Below are positions 24,199 through 30,343 of a DNA stretch of 36,483 nt, piece by piece. The DNA is taken from positions 1-36,483 of the IMG/VR virus record IMGVR_UViG_3300020198_000938, one strand, 5' to 3'. A model generated the notes under the pieces. It did not search any database, was not told the DNA's origin, and saw nothing but the letters and a program-made list of their open reading frames with translations. The position numbers were made by a program, and so were the translations under genes. This stretch comes from a virus. Position 1 is the stretch's first letter. Every line of letters starts with the position of its first letter.

Positions 24199-24560
24199 GT
24201 CTTCGCCGCCTCCTCGACTCGGCCCTGCCATTCGTAGACGCCACGCCAATCGAAATCACCATGCGCCGATGATATCTCGCCAATGACCTTAAGATCCTTG
24301 CGGCATTCCACGCCAGCGGTCTGTGCGGCGAGATCCTCGGCGGTGAATAGTCGCTTCGCTTCTCCGCGAGAATGTCTGCGGCCAGCACCATGAGGAGCAG
24401 AGCAGAAAGACTATGCATTCCTGAGCCAGCGCACGATGTAGCCTCGCGCGCCCATCGAGCCTGGAACGATGCCCACGTCTCCGACCCCGGCGCGACTAGC
24501 GCCCGTACGAGTGATGAATACGTTCGACCCAAAGTGATCTCCTTGCAGGTCACGCGGGTT
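24189..24560 (-). pseudogene. rtcB: RtcB RNA ligase C-terminal remnant with in-frame amber
   Basis: One minus-strand frame, too broken for an ordinary gene call, reads as RtcB: VGIVPGSMGARGYIV, then RNA-stop-SFCSAPHGAGR, SRGEAKRLFTAEDLAAQ and GVECRKD. RtcB joins 2',3'-cyclic-phosphate or 3'-phosphate RNA ends to 5'-OH ends; the HGAGR motif carries the His that becomes guanylylated in the family. Here the N-terminal roughly three quarters are missing, a TGA bounds the frame at 24563-24561, and TAG (24413-24411) interrupts the most conserved part. The frame ends with TAG overlapping the zinc-ribbon start. A decayed gene is the simplest reading; amber read-through cannot be excluded but no start codon is evident. 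Confidence 0.75.
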
Positions 24561-24969
24561 TCACGGACTGGTATAGCTTTACGATAGCACGACTGATCGC
24601 TTCGATCGCCTGCTCCTGTCCAACCCCCTCTGATGTCTCGCTCTCACGTTGGAAGGGGGTGAAATGCAAGTGTAACAACTCATGTACAATGTTAAGATCG
24701 TAGTCCCGCTCTTCCCCGAAGAGGAAGTTCATGCTAACAGTATCAGTGTCCATTGGGTGGAGGAACCGCATGATCGCATCCTTGCGGTGGACGAACGCCT
24801 CGGTCTGTGCAATGGCCTGGCGGTCACCACGCATCTCGTGTGTGCGACATAGGCGGACATCTATGTTCCAGTCCTGAAGTCGCAGGACTTCCTGCCAGTA
24901 CCTAACCCGCTCGGCAAGGGCCTGAAGGGCCTGCTCTGAAGCTGTGGTCACGACAGGGTCAGCAGACAT
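24550..24969 (-). CDS. HExxH metallopeptidase-like protein
   Basis: A 139-residue protein with a zincin motif VHELLHLHF (H96, E97, H100) and a following Glu-containing helix (GQEQAIEAISRAI) that may give the third ligand, similar in layout to SprT/ImmA-like small zincins. The N-terminal part (ALAERVRYWQEVLRLQDWNI) is a helix followed by strands. Substrate unknown. The start overlaps the MazG-like gene by 11 bases and has GGAGG upstream; downstream lies the RtcB remnant. Confidence 0.7.
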   Translation of the reverse strand: MSADPVVTTASEQALQALAERVRYWQEVLRLQDWNIDVRLCRTHEMRGDRQAIAQTEAFVHRKDAIMRFLHPMDTDTVSMNFLFGEERDYDLNIVHELLHLHFTPFQRESETSEGVGQEQAIEAISRAIVKLYQSVKPA

Positions 24970-25258
24970 TACCGCCTCCCACTGAAGCCCTCCGTTGGTC
25001 GAGCTTCGCCTTGTTCTTCTTTATAATGAATTCCAGGCTCACGCCCAGCTCGCGGCAGATCGCTACCAGGTACCACAGGACATCGCCAAGCTCGGCGTGG
25101 AGATTGTCTCGGCGCATCGGCGTCAGTTCCCCGCCATCGTCACGCAGCGCCTTCTTCACTTCGTTCGCGAATTCGCCTACCTCGCCGGACATTGCAATGG
25201 TCAGGTACTGCAGGCCCTCGAGCGGTGCCGTGCGCGGGTAGCGCGACCCCTCGCTCAC
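24959..25258 (-). CDS. MazG-like nucleotide pyrophosphohydrolase
   Basis: A protein of 99 residues from the GTG at 25258. MazG-type motifs are visible: LTIAMSGEVGEFANEVKK (ExxE helix) and ELGDVLWYLVAICRELG (ExxD helix), then a Lys-rich NKAKLDQR end. Such enzymes hydrolyse NTPs or dNTPs to monophosphates and often adjust nucleotide pools in phage infection. The frame stays open upstream with a family-like DLHAYEQYV stretch, preceded by AGGAGG and a CTG at 25285, so a non-standard CTG start is possible. It is followed closely by the metallopeptidase gene. Confidence 0.8.
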   Translation of the reverse strand: MSEGSRYPRTAPLEGLQYLTIAMSGEVGEFANEVKKALRDDGGELTPMRRDNLHAELGDVLWYLVAICRELGVSLEFIIKKNKAKLDQRRASVGGGNVC

Positions 25259-25300
25259 ATATTGCTCGTATGCGTGTAGATCCAGGAGATCCCCCCCTCC

Positions 25301-25459
25301 TCACATAAGGATGACGCCGATCGTCAAGATCGCCGCGCCAAGAAAATAAACGGCCTTCCCCGGCTGCATGGCGATACCGAAGCAGATCGCCAGCAGCGCA
25401 TACCACGTAAAATTCGCAATGAGCAGCTTCGGTGCAAGCCAGGCCATGAACGCCTGCAT
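25301..25459 (-). CDS. Small two-helix membrane protein
   Basis: A 52-residue protein with two hydrophobic segments (residues 12-30, with LLIANFTWYALLAICFG, and 37-51, VYFLGAAILTIGVIL) joined by a short QPGKA turn. The ATG shares a base with the stop of the upstream gene (TGATG). Size and topology would fit a small holin or pinholin, but the family is not recognised. It lies between the diphosphohydrolase-like and MazG-like genes, not in the main lysis cassette. Confidence 0.6.
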   Translation of the reverse strand: MQAFMAWLAPKLLIANFTWYALLAICFGIAMQPGKAVYFLGAAILTIGVILM

Positions 25460-25806
25460 CACTGATCCTTATCCTCCATCATGCGCTGCTGCACATACTC
25501 AGCACCGTTAATGTTAAAATAAATGGCCGCAGCATGATCCTCGTCGCGCTCGCCCATGAACCACTGAATGAAATGCCGCAGCGCTGACGCCCTAAAGCGC
25601 AGGTGCTCGACGGGACTGCAGGCCAGCGTCCAGTTCGCCACGCCGGGCGCAACGTCTGGATACTTGGCGGCACCCATCGTGAGATGCTCGGCCCATCTCT
25701 TAATCATTGGCCCGACGAAGATGCGCTGCCATTCGATCTTGCCGGCTTGCGTATCGCGCACCATGCCGGAAGAAAACTCCTGGCGCTGGCCGCTATCCTT
25801 GATCAT
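25459..25806 (-). CDS. dATP/dGTP diphosphohydrolase-like protein (DUF5664/MazZ N-terminal type)
   Basis: A 115-residue protein with the pattern of the phage DUF5664 family: EFSSGMVRDTQAGKI, an AEHLTMGAAKYPD segment, RFRASALRHFIQWFMGE and DEDHAAAIYFNINGAEYV. One member, MazZ of 2-aminoadenine phages, hydrolyses dATP and dGTP; most members are uncharacterised. Together with the MazG-like gene 200 bp downstream it suggests control of dNTP pools. No PurZ-like adenylosuccinate synthetase is present here, so adenine replacement is not supported. The ATG at 25806 overlaps the upstream stop (ATGA); a GTG at 25842 is less likely. Confidence 0.75.
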   Translation of the reverse strand: MIKDSGQRQEFSSGMVRDTQAGKIEWQRIFVGPMIKRWAEHLTMGAAKYPDVAPGVANWTLACSPVEHLRFRASALRHFIQWFMGERDEDHAAAIYFNINGAEYVQQRMMEDKDQ

Positions 25807-26264
25807 AAAAGCCGCAGTACCTGTAGCTGTTTTCTCCCCCACTTCCTTGCCTCCCCTGGTGTGTCGAAGTACACGTCGATGTGCTTACCCTTCACGCCGT
25901 TGCCAGTGTCGTGTGCAACGCAGTAGCCGTATCCAGGCACCAGAAACCAGGTGCCAACTGGATATACCGTCCTGTCGACGGCGCAGATCCCGACGTGCGC
26001 CTTGATCATGGTGGCCGTCAGCCCATCAACAACCCCGCGCTTCGTCACGCATGGCGGTCCAGGGCAATAGCCCGTCACGGTCACCGTCTCGATGATCTGG
26101 CGGCTCTCCTGCGATTTCGGCGCTGGCCGCTGATGCGTCAGGTCGTGGGCGACAACGCCGGCACCGAGCACGATCCCGGCCATAAGAGAGATGATAATCG
26201 CCGAGCCGTGATCACTCAGCACATCGAGAGCGTTAGCGATGGTTTCGAAAAACGCCTTCTTCAT
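25803..26264 (-). CDS. 3D-domain protein with N-terminal membrane anchor
   Basis: A 153-residue protein with one N-terminal membrane helix (about 22-40, AIIISLMAGIVLGAG) and a C-terminal 3D domain: CAVDRTVYPVGTWFLVPGYG, then AHDTGNGVKGKHIDVYF and WGRK. The three aspartates that name the fold are D97, D119 and D130. 3D domains are found in murein-active lytic enzymes of the MltA/YuiC type, so cell-wall cleavage during entry or lysis is likely. Cysteines 67, 72, 94 and 115 may form disulfides outside the membrane. The start has GGGGAGG directly upstream and overlaps the lipoprotein stop. Confidence 0.8.
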   Translation of the reverse strand: MKKAFFETIANALDVLSDHGSAIIISLMAGIVLGAGVVAHDLTHQRPAPKSQESRQIIETVTVTGYCPGPPCVTKRGVVDGLTATMIKAHVGICAVDRTVYPVGTWFLVPGYGYCVAHDTGNGVKGKHIDVYFDTPGEARKWGRKQLQVLRLL

Positions 26265-26692
26265 GCCTCCCCCCTGACGGTTGCCCTCGGCCGCGAGTCT
26301 TTCGGTTCCTCGTGCGGCACGGTGAAATCCTGGTACAGCACGATGTCGTCGCATCGGCCCTTGCCAACCGTATCGATCAGTGAGACGTCCGCATATCCAT
26401 CGTAGTTGTAGTCGATGATGTAGAACAGCGGAAACGGCGCGATCGTGTATTCATCCTGGCTGCCGTCGGCCTGCACCATCACGGACACGACTGCATAGTC
26501 GATGAGCCTGTCGCCGTTCCTGTCGTACTCCTCGAAGACCAGTCCGGCCCCGGCGTCAGATCTTATAGTCGGAGCAGGAAGGGACGCTGGCGCTGGCAGC
26601 TTGCCGCACGCCACGCCGCCCCTCCCGCCAGGCCCGGTAACGGTCACGCAGCCGGCCAAGCAGATTATTATTGCAAGCCATAATGCCCTCAC
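26261..26692 (-). CDS. Predicted lipoprotein with two DxNxDxxxD motifs
   Basis: A 143-residue protein. The N-terminus MRALWLAIIICLAGC is a lipoprotein signal with lipobox LAGC, Cys15 being the lipidated residue. The mature part has two EF-loop-like motifs, D57-R-N-G-D61-..-D65 and D94-Y-N-Y-D98-..-D102, suggesting calcium binding. The GTG start at 26692 has GAGG five bases upstream and lies eight bases after the previous stop. A surface lipoprotein made from a phage could alter the host envelope (exclusion, lysogenic conversion) or act in lysis; neither is shown. Confidence 0.7.
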   Translation of the reverse strand: MRALWLAIIICLAGCVTVTGPGGRGGVACGKLPAPASLPAPTIRSDAGAGLVFEEYDRNGDRLIDYAVVSVMVQADGSQDEYTIAPFPLFYIIDYNYDGYADVSLIDTVGKGRCDDIVLYQDFTVPHEEPKDSRPRATVRGEA

Positions 26693-26699
26693 GGGTGCC

Positions 26700-27452
26700 T
26701 CACTTGCGAAGCGGCGTGCTGTACTGTGCATCACCGTAAAAAAATACCTTCCTGCTGCCCCGCACGAGGATTGGAATCTGCTGCAAGCAGAACAGCCCAT
26801 CATCAAACACGTCGACCACGCTGAACCCTTGCTGCCAGTCTGGATCGGCGCAGTATTCGATCTTATTCACGTCGCACAGGTGGCCGTTTTCGTAGGATGC
26901 ATACGGCCCGGTGATATTCGTGTGGAAGAACGAGCCCAGGCGATGCGTGTGTCCGGTCAGCGTCGAGCAGCCGTATTTTTGGAAGTGGCCCATCGCGGTC
27001 TGCGCGCTCCACTTCCGAACGATCGATCCATGCGTTACCAGCAGCTTGCCGAGCCAGATCTTCCCGCCGCACGGCGTCCACCGAAATCCATGGTCGGCCA
27101 GCCTGAAGACCTTCTCGAATTCCGTGATGCCCGTCTCGACCAGCGCCGGGGCCGAACGCCACAGATAACGACGCATACGGTCTTCATGGTTGCCGCAGAT
27201 CCAGTGCCGGTGCTTTTTGACTGCCCTGCCGAAGCGCTTCATCAGTTGGCCAGACTGGTCGATCTCGGCCTTGAGCCCCTCCTTGGTCAGCGGATTCTTA
27301 TCGAAGTCCGAGATCATGTAGCAGTCTGTGATGTCCCCGTTCAGCACCCCGCCCTCGGGCTTCAGGTCTTCAGCGAAGCAGAGCACCATGTCGAGCGCCT
27401 GCCGATCCTGAAACGGGATCTGAACATCGTTCAAAACAATATACCTCTCCAT
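26700..27452 (-). CDS. Calcineurin-like metallophosphoesterase
   Basis: A 250-residue protein with the family's motifs in order: LNDVQ (D9; Gln where His is usual), NGDITD (D40), GNHED (N88, H89), LVTHGS and TGHTHRLG. Two metal ions would be held by these residues. Phage members include 3'-5' nucleases, 2',3'-cyclic phosphodiesterases and protein phosphatases; the substrate cannot be read from sequence. The start at 27452 has GGAGG upstream. It is the first gene of a leftward operon directly downstream of bipartite element C. Confidence 0.83.
   Translation of the reverse strand: MERYIVLNDVQIPFQDRQALDMVLCFAEDLKPEGGVLNGDITDCYMISDFDKNPLTKEGLKAEIDQSGQLMKRFGRAVKKHRHWICGNHEDRMRRYLWRSAPALVETGITEFEKVFRLADHGFRWTPCGGKIWLGKLLVTHGSIVRKWSAQTAMGHFQKYGCSTLTGHTHRLGSFFHTNITGPYASYENGHLCDVNKIEYCADPDWQQGFSVVDVFDDGLFCLQQIPILVRGSRKVFFYGDAQYSTPLRK
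26715..26730. promoter_or_regulatory. Degenerate GTAC-type site
   Basis: GTGCT-GTACT-GTGCA at five-base steps within the 3' end of the metallophosphoesterase gene, 23 bases upstream of the lipoprotein start. Weaker than the other copies; it could be coding coincidence. Confidence 0.3.
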
Positions 27453-27478
27453 CGAGCCTCCATTGATAGCCCACATTG

Positions 27479-27509
27479 AATTACTCGCACGTACCGGCCA
27501 AGGTTCACG
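27479..27509 (-). promoter_or_regulatory. Bipartite phage promoter element, copy C
   Basis: On the minus strand CGTGAA (27509-27504), 16 bases, CGAGTAATT (27487-27479). It ends 26 bases before the metallophosphoesterase ATG, leaving room for a short leader with GGAGG. Confidence 0.7.
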
Positions 27510-27520
27510 GCCTTAACGCT

Positions 27521-27772
27521 GCTACCGCGCGCTACCGGAACAGCAGAAATCTGCCGATAAAACGAAGGCCCAGGGGGACAACGATCCGGCCTGGGCCATC
27601 ACAATCTGTCTATGTATTCGCGCGGTTACATCGATGTGCCTGAAGTTTCGGCAACTACTCCGGATTAGTTCCAGGTGCGTCGGAACCGTTGATTTATTTT
27701 GGCTTTTCTGGGGCTACCGGATGATCTGCTACCGTTCTGCTACCGGCCGGCTTCATGCGCCGAACCGCTACC
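27521..27772. repeat. Six GCTACC repeats 3' of the integrase
   Basis: Copies at 27521, 27531, 27713, 27728, 27739 and 27767; the pairs are 10 or 11 bases apart. Placement around a gap beside a tyrosine recombinase gene suggests arm-type integrase sites (inference). Confidence 0.45.
27567..27597 (-). terminator. Terminator-like hairpin for leftward transcripts
   Basis: GGCCCAGG and CCTGGGCC form a perfect eight-base stem around a 15-base loop; on the minus strand it is followed by TTCGTTTTAT. It would end the integrase/CxxC transcript. It lies upstream of element C's operon only on the far side of the promoter, so it does not block it. Confidence 0.6.
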
Positions 27773-27982
27773 ACACGGATGCGGTAGAGATTCATGGAGC
27801 ACCTTGAAGTGTTGCAGGCGCGCCTTCCTCGCGCAGTCAGCGCCAAACGAAAACCATCCCTGAGAAAGACTCTCAGGCACGCCACTGTCAGTATATGTAA
27901 ACGTTTTAGTATTCAACTCAAGCCAAACCTCTCTATTCGGCTTGAGAATCTCTCTACACTTTTGGCATCTATTCATAATCAT
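27740..27982 (-). CDS. Small CxxC protein downstream of integrase
   Basis: An 80-residue protein beginning MIMNRCQKCREILKPNRE, with CxxC at residues 6-9 and a further Cys in FGADCARKA. The middle is strand-rich (EVWLELNTKTFTYT). The ATG at 27982 overlaps the integrase stop (ATGA) and GGAGGT lies upstream, so it is co-translated with the integrase. The last part is compositionally odd, and the stop falls within a GCTACC repeat. Zinc binding is likely; function unknown. Confidence 0.6.
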   Translation of the reverse strand: MIMNRCQKCREILKPNREVWLELNTKTFTYTDSGVPESLSQGWFSFGADCARKARLQHFKVLHESLPHPCGSGSAHEAGR

Positions 27983-29127
27983 CGTGCCACCTCCAGCTTG
28001 CCGGCTCCAGCGTCGAGCCTATCCACCGCCCCGTTCCCGGGCTGGGGGATCCACTTGCCGTACGTGTCGATCGTGATGTTAATAGACGAGTGTCCAAGCT
28101 GCTGCTGTACATACTGCGGCGGCACACCGTCGGTTAAGAGCAGTGTTGCGTAGGTATGGCGCAGGCAGTGCGGGGAGAAGGTGCTCGCCAGCCCTGCACG
28201 CTTGAGCACGCAACCGAATGCATGTCCTACAGTTGAAACGTGCAGGTACTTGCCTGCGTCTCCACGCGCGGTGAATACCTGCCTCGCCGGCACGCCCAGG
28301 CGCAGGGCGTCCTGCTTGACCTTCGCGAGATGCCGCCGCACCACTTCGATGCAGTGCGCGCTCAGATCCACCGTCCGGCCGGAGCCCGACTTCGGCAGAT
28401 CTTTGACGTTCGCGTAGACCGTGCCTGCCACGCGCAGCCTGCCATGCTCGAGATCAAAATCGTCTACGTGCAGGCCGATGGCCTCGCCGACCCTGCAGCC
28501 GGTCGATGCCATGACCGTGAAGAGCGGATACCAGTCAGGACGTTCATTTTTGCAGACGTTCAGAAATCGTGAACGCTCCTCCGGAGTAAACGACTTGATC
28601 TCCTCCTGCACCTGGCGCGTCGACCTGTCAAGGCGCAACTCGCGGCCGAGCGATGAGAAGGGGTTTACGGAGATGACGCCGTCCCGTACCGCGCGCGCGA
28701 ATACGAGTCGCGCGACACGGTAGTAGTAGAGCACGCTGCTGTCCTTCAGCTTGCTGCCATCCGCGCGGCGGAGCGAGCCGAGAAACGATACGGCTCGGGC
28801 CGAGGTGACGTCGCGCAGCCGGAGCCGGCCGAGCGCAGGCTTGAGGCGCTTGTTGAGCGTGTCGGTGTAGTAGTGCCGAGTTTTAGCCTTCTTAATCCAC
28901 TGCAACCAACTTCCCACGTAGTGGTCACAGTATTCGGCCACAGTGATGTTCGGATCGAGCGCACAGACCACGCGCTGCCCACCTTCTGACAGCACATGGC
29001 CTAGCTCTTTCTTGGCCTGCTCTAGCGTGTCGCGCGTGATCCAGCGACGACGTCCTGCTCCATCCCGGTAGTCGACGATCCACTTCCCCGGCCGGCCGCG
29101 CTCTTCGCCCCTTACGATCTTGGCCAT
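27979..29127 (-). CDS. int: Tyrosine recombinase / phage integrase
   Basis: A 382-residue integrase with the complete catalytic set: R212 (TGCRVGEAIGL), K246 (LPKSGSGRTVDL), H320-x-x-R323 (HCLRHTYATLL), H346 (LGHSS) and nucleophile Y356 (DTYGKW). The N-terminal 55 residues form an AP2-like or arm-binding domain (GKWIVDYRDGAGRRRW), followed by a SAM-like core-binding domain (about 62-150). It inserts and excises the phage genome at att sites. AGGAGG lies six bases before ATG 29127. Upstream are a TTGACG promoter, a TGACAGT/ACTGTCA dyad and GTAC-like repeats, so it is probably repressed. An excisionase-like gene lies just upstream. Confidence 0.93.
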   Translation of the reverse strand: MAKIVRGEERGRPGKWIVDYRDGAGRRRWITRDTLEQAKKELGHVLSEGGQRVVCALDPNITVAEYCDHYVGSWLQWIKKAKTRHYYTDTLNKRLKPALGRLRLRDVTSARAVSFLGSLRRADGSKLKDSSVLYYYRVARLVFARAVRDGVISVNPFSSLGRELRLDRSTRQVQEEIKSFTPEERSRFLNVCKNERPDWYPLFTVMASTGCRVGEAIGLHVDDFDLEHGRLRVAGTVYANVKDLPKSGSGRTVDLSAHCIEVVRRHLAKVKQDALRLGVPARQVFTARGDAGKYLHVSTVGHAFGCVLKRAGLASTFSPHCLRHTYATLLLTDGVPPQYVQQQLGHSSINITIDTYGKWIPQPGNGAVDRLDAGAGKLEVAR

Positions 29128-29144
29128 GACAGCCTCCTAGTTTT

Positions 29145-29163
29145 TGACAGTACCGCACTGTCA
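29145..29163. promoter_or_regulatory. Perfect dyad in integrase leader, candidate operator
   Basis: TGACAGT ACCGC ACTGTCA, seven-base perfect arms. It overlaps a degenerate GTAC-triad (AGTACCGCACTGTCAT) and is followed by TGTACCGTAG. It lies between the presumed transcription start and the ribosome site of the integrase. Confidence 0.6.
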
Positions 29164-29171
29164 TGTACCGT

Positions 29172-29200
29172 AGTCTACCAAAAGATAGGTGAGGCGTCAA
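29172..29200 (-). promoter_or_regulatory. Sigma-70-like integrase promoter
   Basis: Minus strand TTGACG (29200-29195), 17-base spacer, TAGACT (29177-29172; four of six). The A/T-rich 29-bp repeat forms the upstream part, like an UP element. Confidence 0.6.
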
Positions 29201-29224
29201 GAATTATTTTTACCTGCGTTTACA
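29196..29224. repeat. 29-bp direct repeat, copy 2
   Basis: Identical to 547-575. It encodes the last residues and stop of the excisionase-like gene (VNAGKNNS) and the start of the integrase promoter's -35 box. Confidence 0.9.
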
Positions 29225-29373
29225 TAGGCTTGCAGGTCTTCGGGCCGAACCCGCACGTACTTCGGCCCGACCTTCACGGACTTTATTTCTCCGCGCCTGG
29301 CCAGCTCGTACGCGTAGTTCACCGGCACGTTCAAGATCTTCGCCGTCTGCGGGATCGTCAGCAGTGTCTCCAC
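29197..29373 (-). CDS. Excisionase-like helix-turn-helix protein
   Basis: A 58-residue protein of the HTH_17/excisionase type: TIPQTAKILNVPVNYAYELARRGEIKS forms the helix-turn-helix (here split as TIPQTAKILNVP and YAYELARRGEIKS), then VKVGPKYVRVRPEDLQAYV as wing and end helix. GTG 29373 is chosen because GAGGAG lies eight bases upstream. Directly upstream of the integrase on the same strand, it is a natural candidate for the directionality factor, or a transcription regulator. Its last seven residues equal those of the sigma factor because of the 29-bp repeat. Confidence 0.78.
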   Translation of the reverse strand: METLLTIPQTAKILNVPVNYAYELARRGEIKSVKVGPKYVRVRPEDLQAYVNAGKNNS

Positions 29374-29374
29374 G

Positions 29375-29599
29375 TCAGCTCTCCTCGTACCGACGACGAT
29401 CCCGATCAGAACAGGAACATCCCCATGCCGAACACGCGTACTCGTTATCGACTTCATAGATCCTGGTCACAGGGCCGCGCAGCGCCTGGCTGATCGAATC
29501 GTCGATCTGCCGCACGCCGCGCACCATGCTCTCCACTGGGAGCCCGACCACAATCATATCGGACACGCGCCTTGCCCACTCTTGATGCGACCTGTTCAT
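29375..29599 (-). CDS. Small hypothetical protein
   Basis: A 74-residue protein starting MNRSHQEWARRVSDMIVVG, with a C-terminal CSAWGCSCSDRDRRR segment holding three cysteines. ATG overlaps the stop of the HAD gene (ATGA) and its stop lies just before the excisionase-like GTG, so it is part of the operon. Family not recognised. Confidence 0.55.
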   Translation of the reverse strand: MNRSHQEWARRVSDMIVVGLPVESMVRGVRQIDDSISQALRGPVTRIYEVDNEYACSAWGCSCSDRDRRRYEES

Positions 29600-30180
29600 G
29601 ACCTCTCAACCTCCTCGAGAAAGTCCTCCACCGTTTTCACGCGACGGACATGGCTGCTGCCAATCATCGTCGGATCGGCGTTATATGGATAGTCCCTTAG
29701 ATACGACTTGCACTTGCCATCGGTGAACCAATGCACGCACCAGGCATTCGTCGCCTTGTCATCGATACAGAAATGCGCGCCCACGGCCTTGGCCAGCTCG
29801 CCCTTGGCCTTCGTTAAAATGACAGTCGGATTGTCGATTCCGCGATCGCGCAGCCAGGCCTCGGTCTGCTCTTTCGCCCTCACGCCGTGGCGCGCGGTCA
29901 CGAAGTACGCGACGTTGCCTTCCTGCTGCTTTATGCGCTCGATCTCATTGAACACGTCCTGGCTCGTTGCTGCCGGCATCGTCCGCCAGAACTCCGCGCT
30001 GTTATTGATATGCTTCCAGACCTCGCCGTACTGCACAGGCGTCATACAGTCAAAAACGTCCCACGCCCGATGCTGATGGGAAGTGTAGATCGACGTCCCG
30101 TGCAGTGTGTGACCGAGCGTGGTGAAGCTCAGAATAAACTCTGCCAGGACGCCGTCCACGTCGAACATGATCGTCTTCAT
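29596..30180 (-). CDS. HAD-like 5'-nucleotidase
   Basis: A 194-residue HAD phosphatase of the 5'(3')-deoxyribonucleotidase type. Motif I is MFDVDGVL (D7 nucleophile, D9), motif II is FVTARHG near 100, and the C-terminal side has ILTKAKGELA with Lys and HFCIDDK with the metal-binding Asp pair. It would dephosphorylate nucleotides, matching the MazG-like and diphosphohydrolase-like genes of this phage. GGAGGAGG lies before ATG 30180. The frame stays open upstream, but nothing there resembles the family. Confidence 0.8.
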   Translation of the reverse strand: MKTIMFDVDGVLAEFILSFTTLGHTLHGTSIYTSHQHRAWDVFDCMTPVQYGEVWKHINNSAEFWRTMPAATSQDVFNEIERIKQQEGNVAYFVTARHGVRAKEQTEAWLRDRGIDNPTVILTKAKGELAKAVGAHFCIDDKATNAWCVHWFTDGKCKSYLRDYPYNADPTMIGSSHVRRVKTVEDFLEEVERS

Positions 30181-30343
30181 CGCACCTCCTCCCTCCCATA
30201 CGCCCGGCACGTCCTCGTGACAGCTATTCATGCGGCGATTAATTATCATTCGTCGCGCGGCAACCGTCGGCACTCTTGTCATTTGTCATGCCAGATGACG
30301 CCCTGTCTGAGCAATGAGGTGGCCTCGCGCACGCACTCGACTT

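Larger units (their letters stand above)
27453..27739. other. Gap between metallophosphoesterase and CxxC gene; GCTACC repeats
   Basis: A 287-bp gap that carries bipartite element C (27479-27509), a terminator stem (27567-27597) and copies of GCTACC at 27521, 27531, 27713 and 27728, with two more (27739, 27767) just inside the next gene. It lies 3' of the integrase and could be the phage attachment region. Confidence 0.45.

Noticed and set aside
24161-24553. Longer open frame on the minus strand over the RtcB remnant (GTG start)
   Set aside because: Its composition is poor, and the RtcB-like motifs are in a different frame of the same strand.
25459-25806. 2-aminoadenine (Z) DNA pathway
   Set aside because: Only the MazZ-like domain is present; PurZ and a Z-type DNA polymerase are not seen in this window.
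27521-27772. CRISPR-like array
   Set aside because: The GCTACC repeats are only six bases with irregular spacing; no spacer-repeat structure exists here or elsewhere in the window.
547-29224. The two 29-bp repeats as attL and attR of a 28.6-kb prophage
   Set aside because: This would leave the primase-helicase, resolvase and nuclease genes outside the prophage, and both copies code for gene ends and promoter parts. Kept only as an alternative reading.
30180-30343. Possible N-terminal extension of the HAD gene and short frames upstream
   Set aside because: The HAD motif I lies at the very start after a strong ribosome site, and the upstream residues show no family resemblance. A 16-codon MTNDKS-type frame is too short to support.
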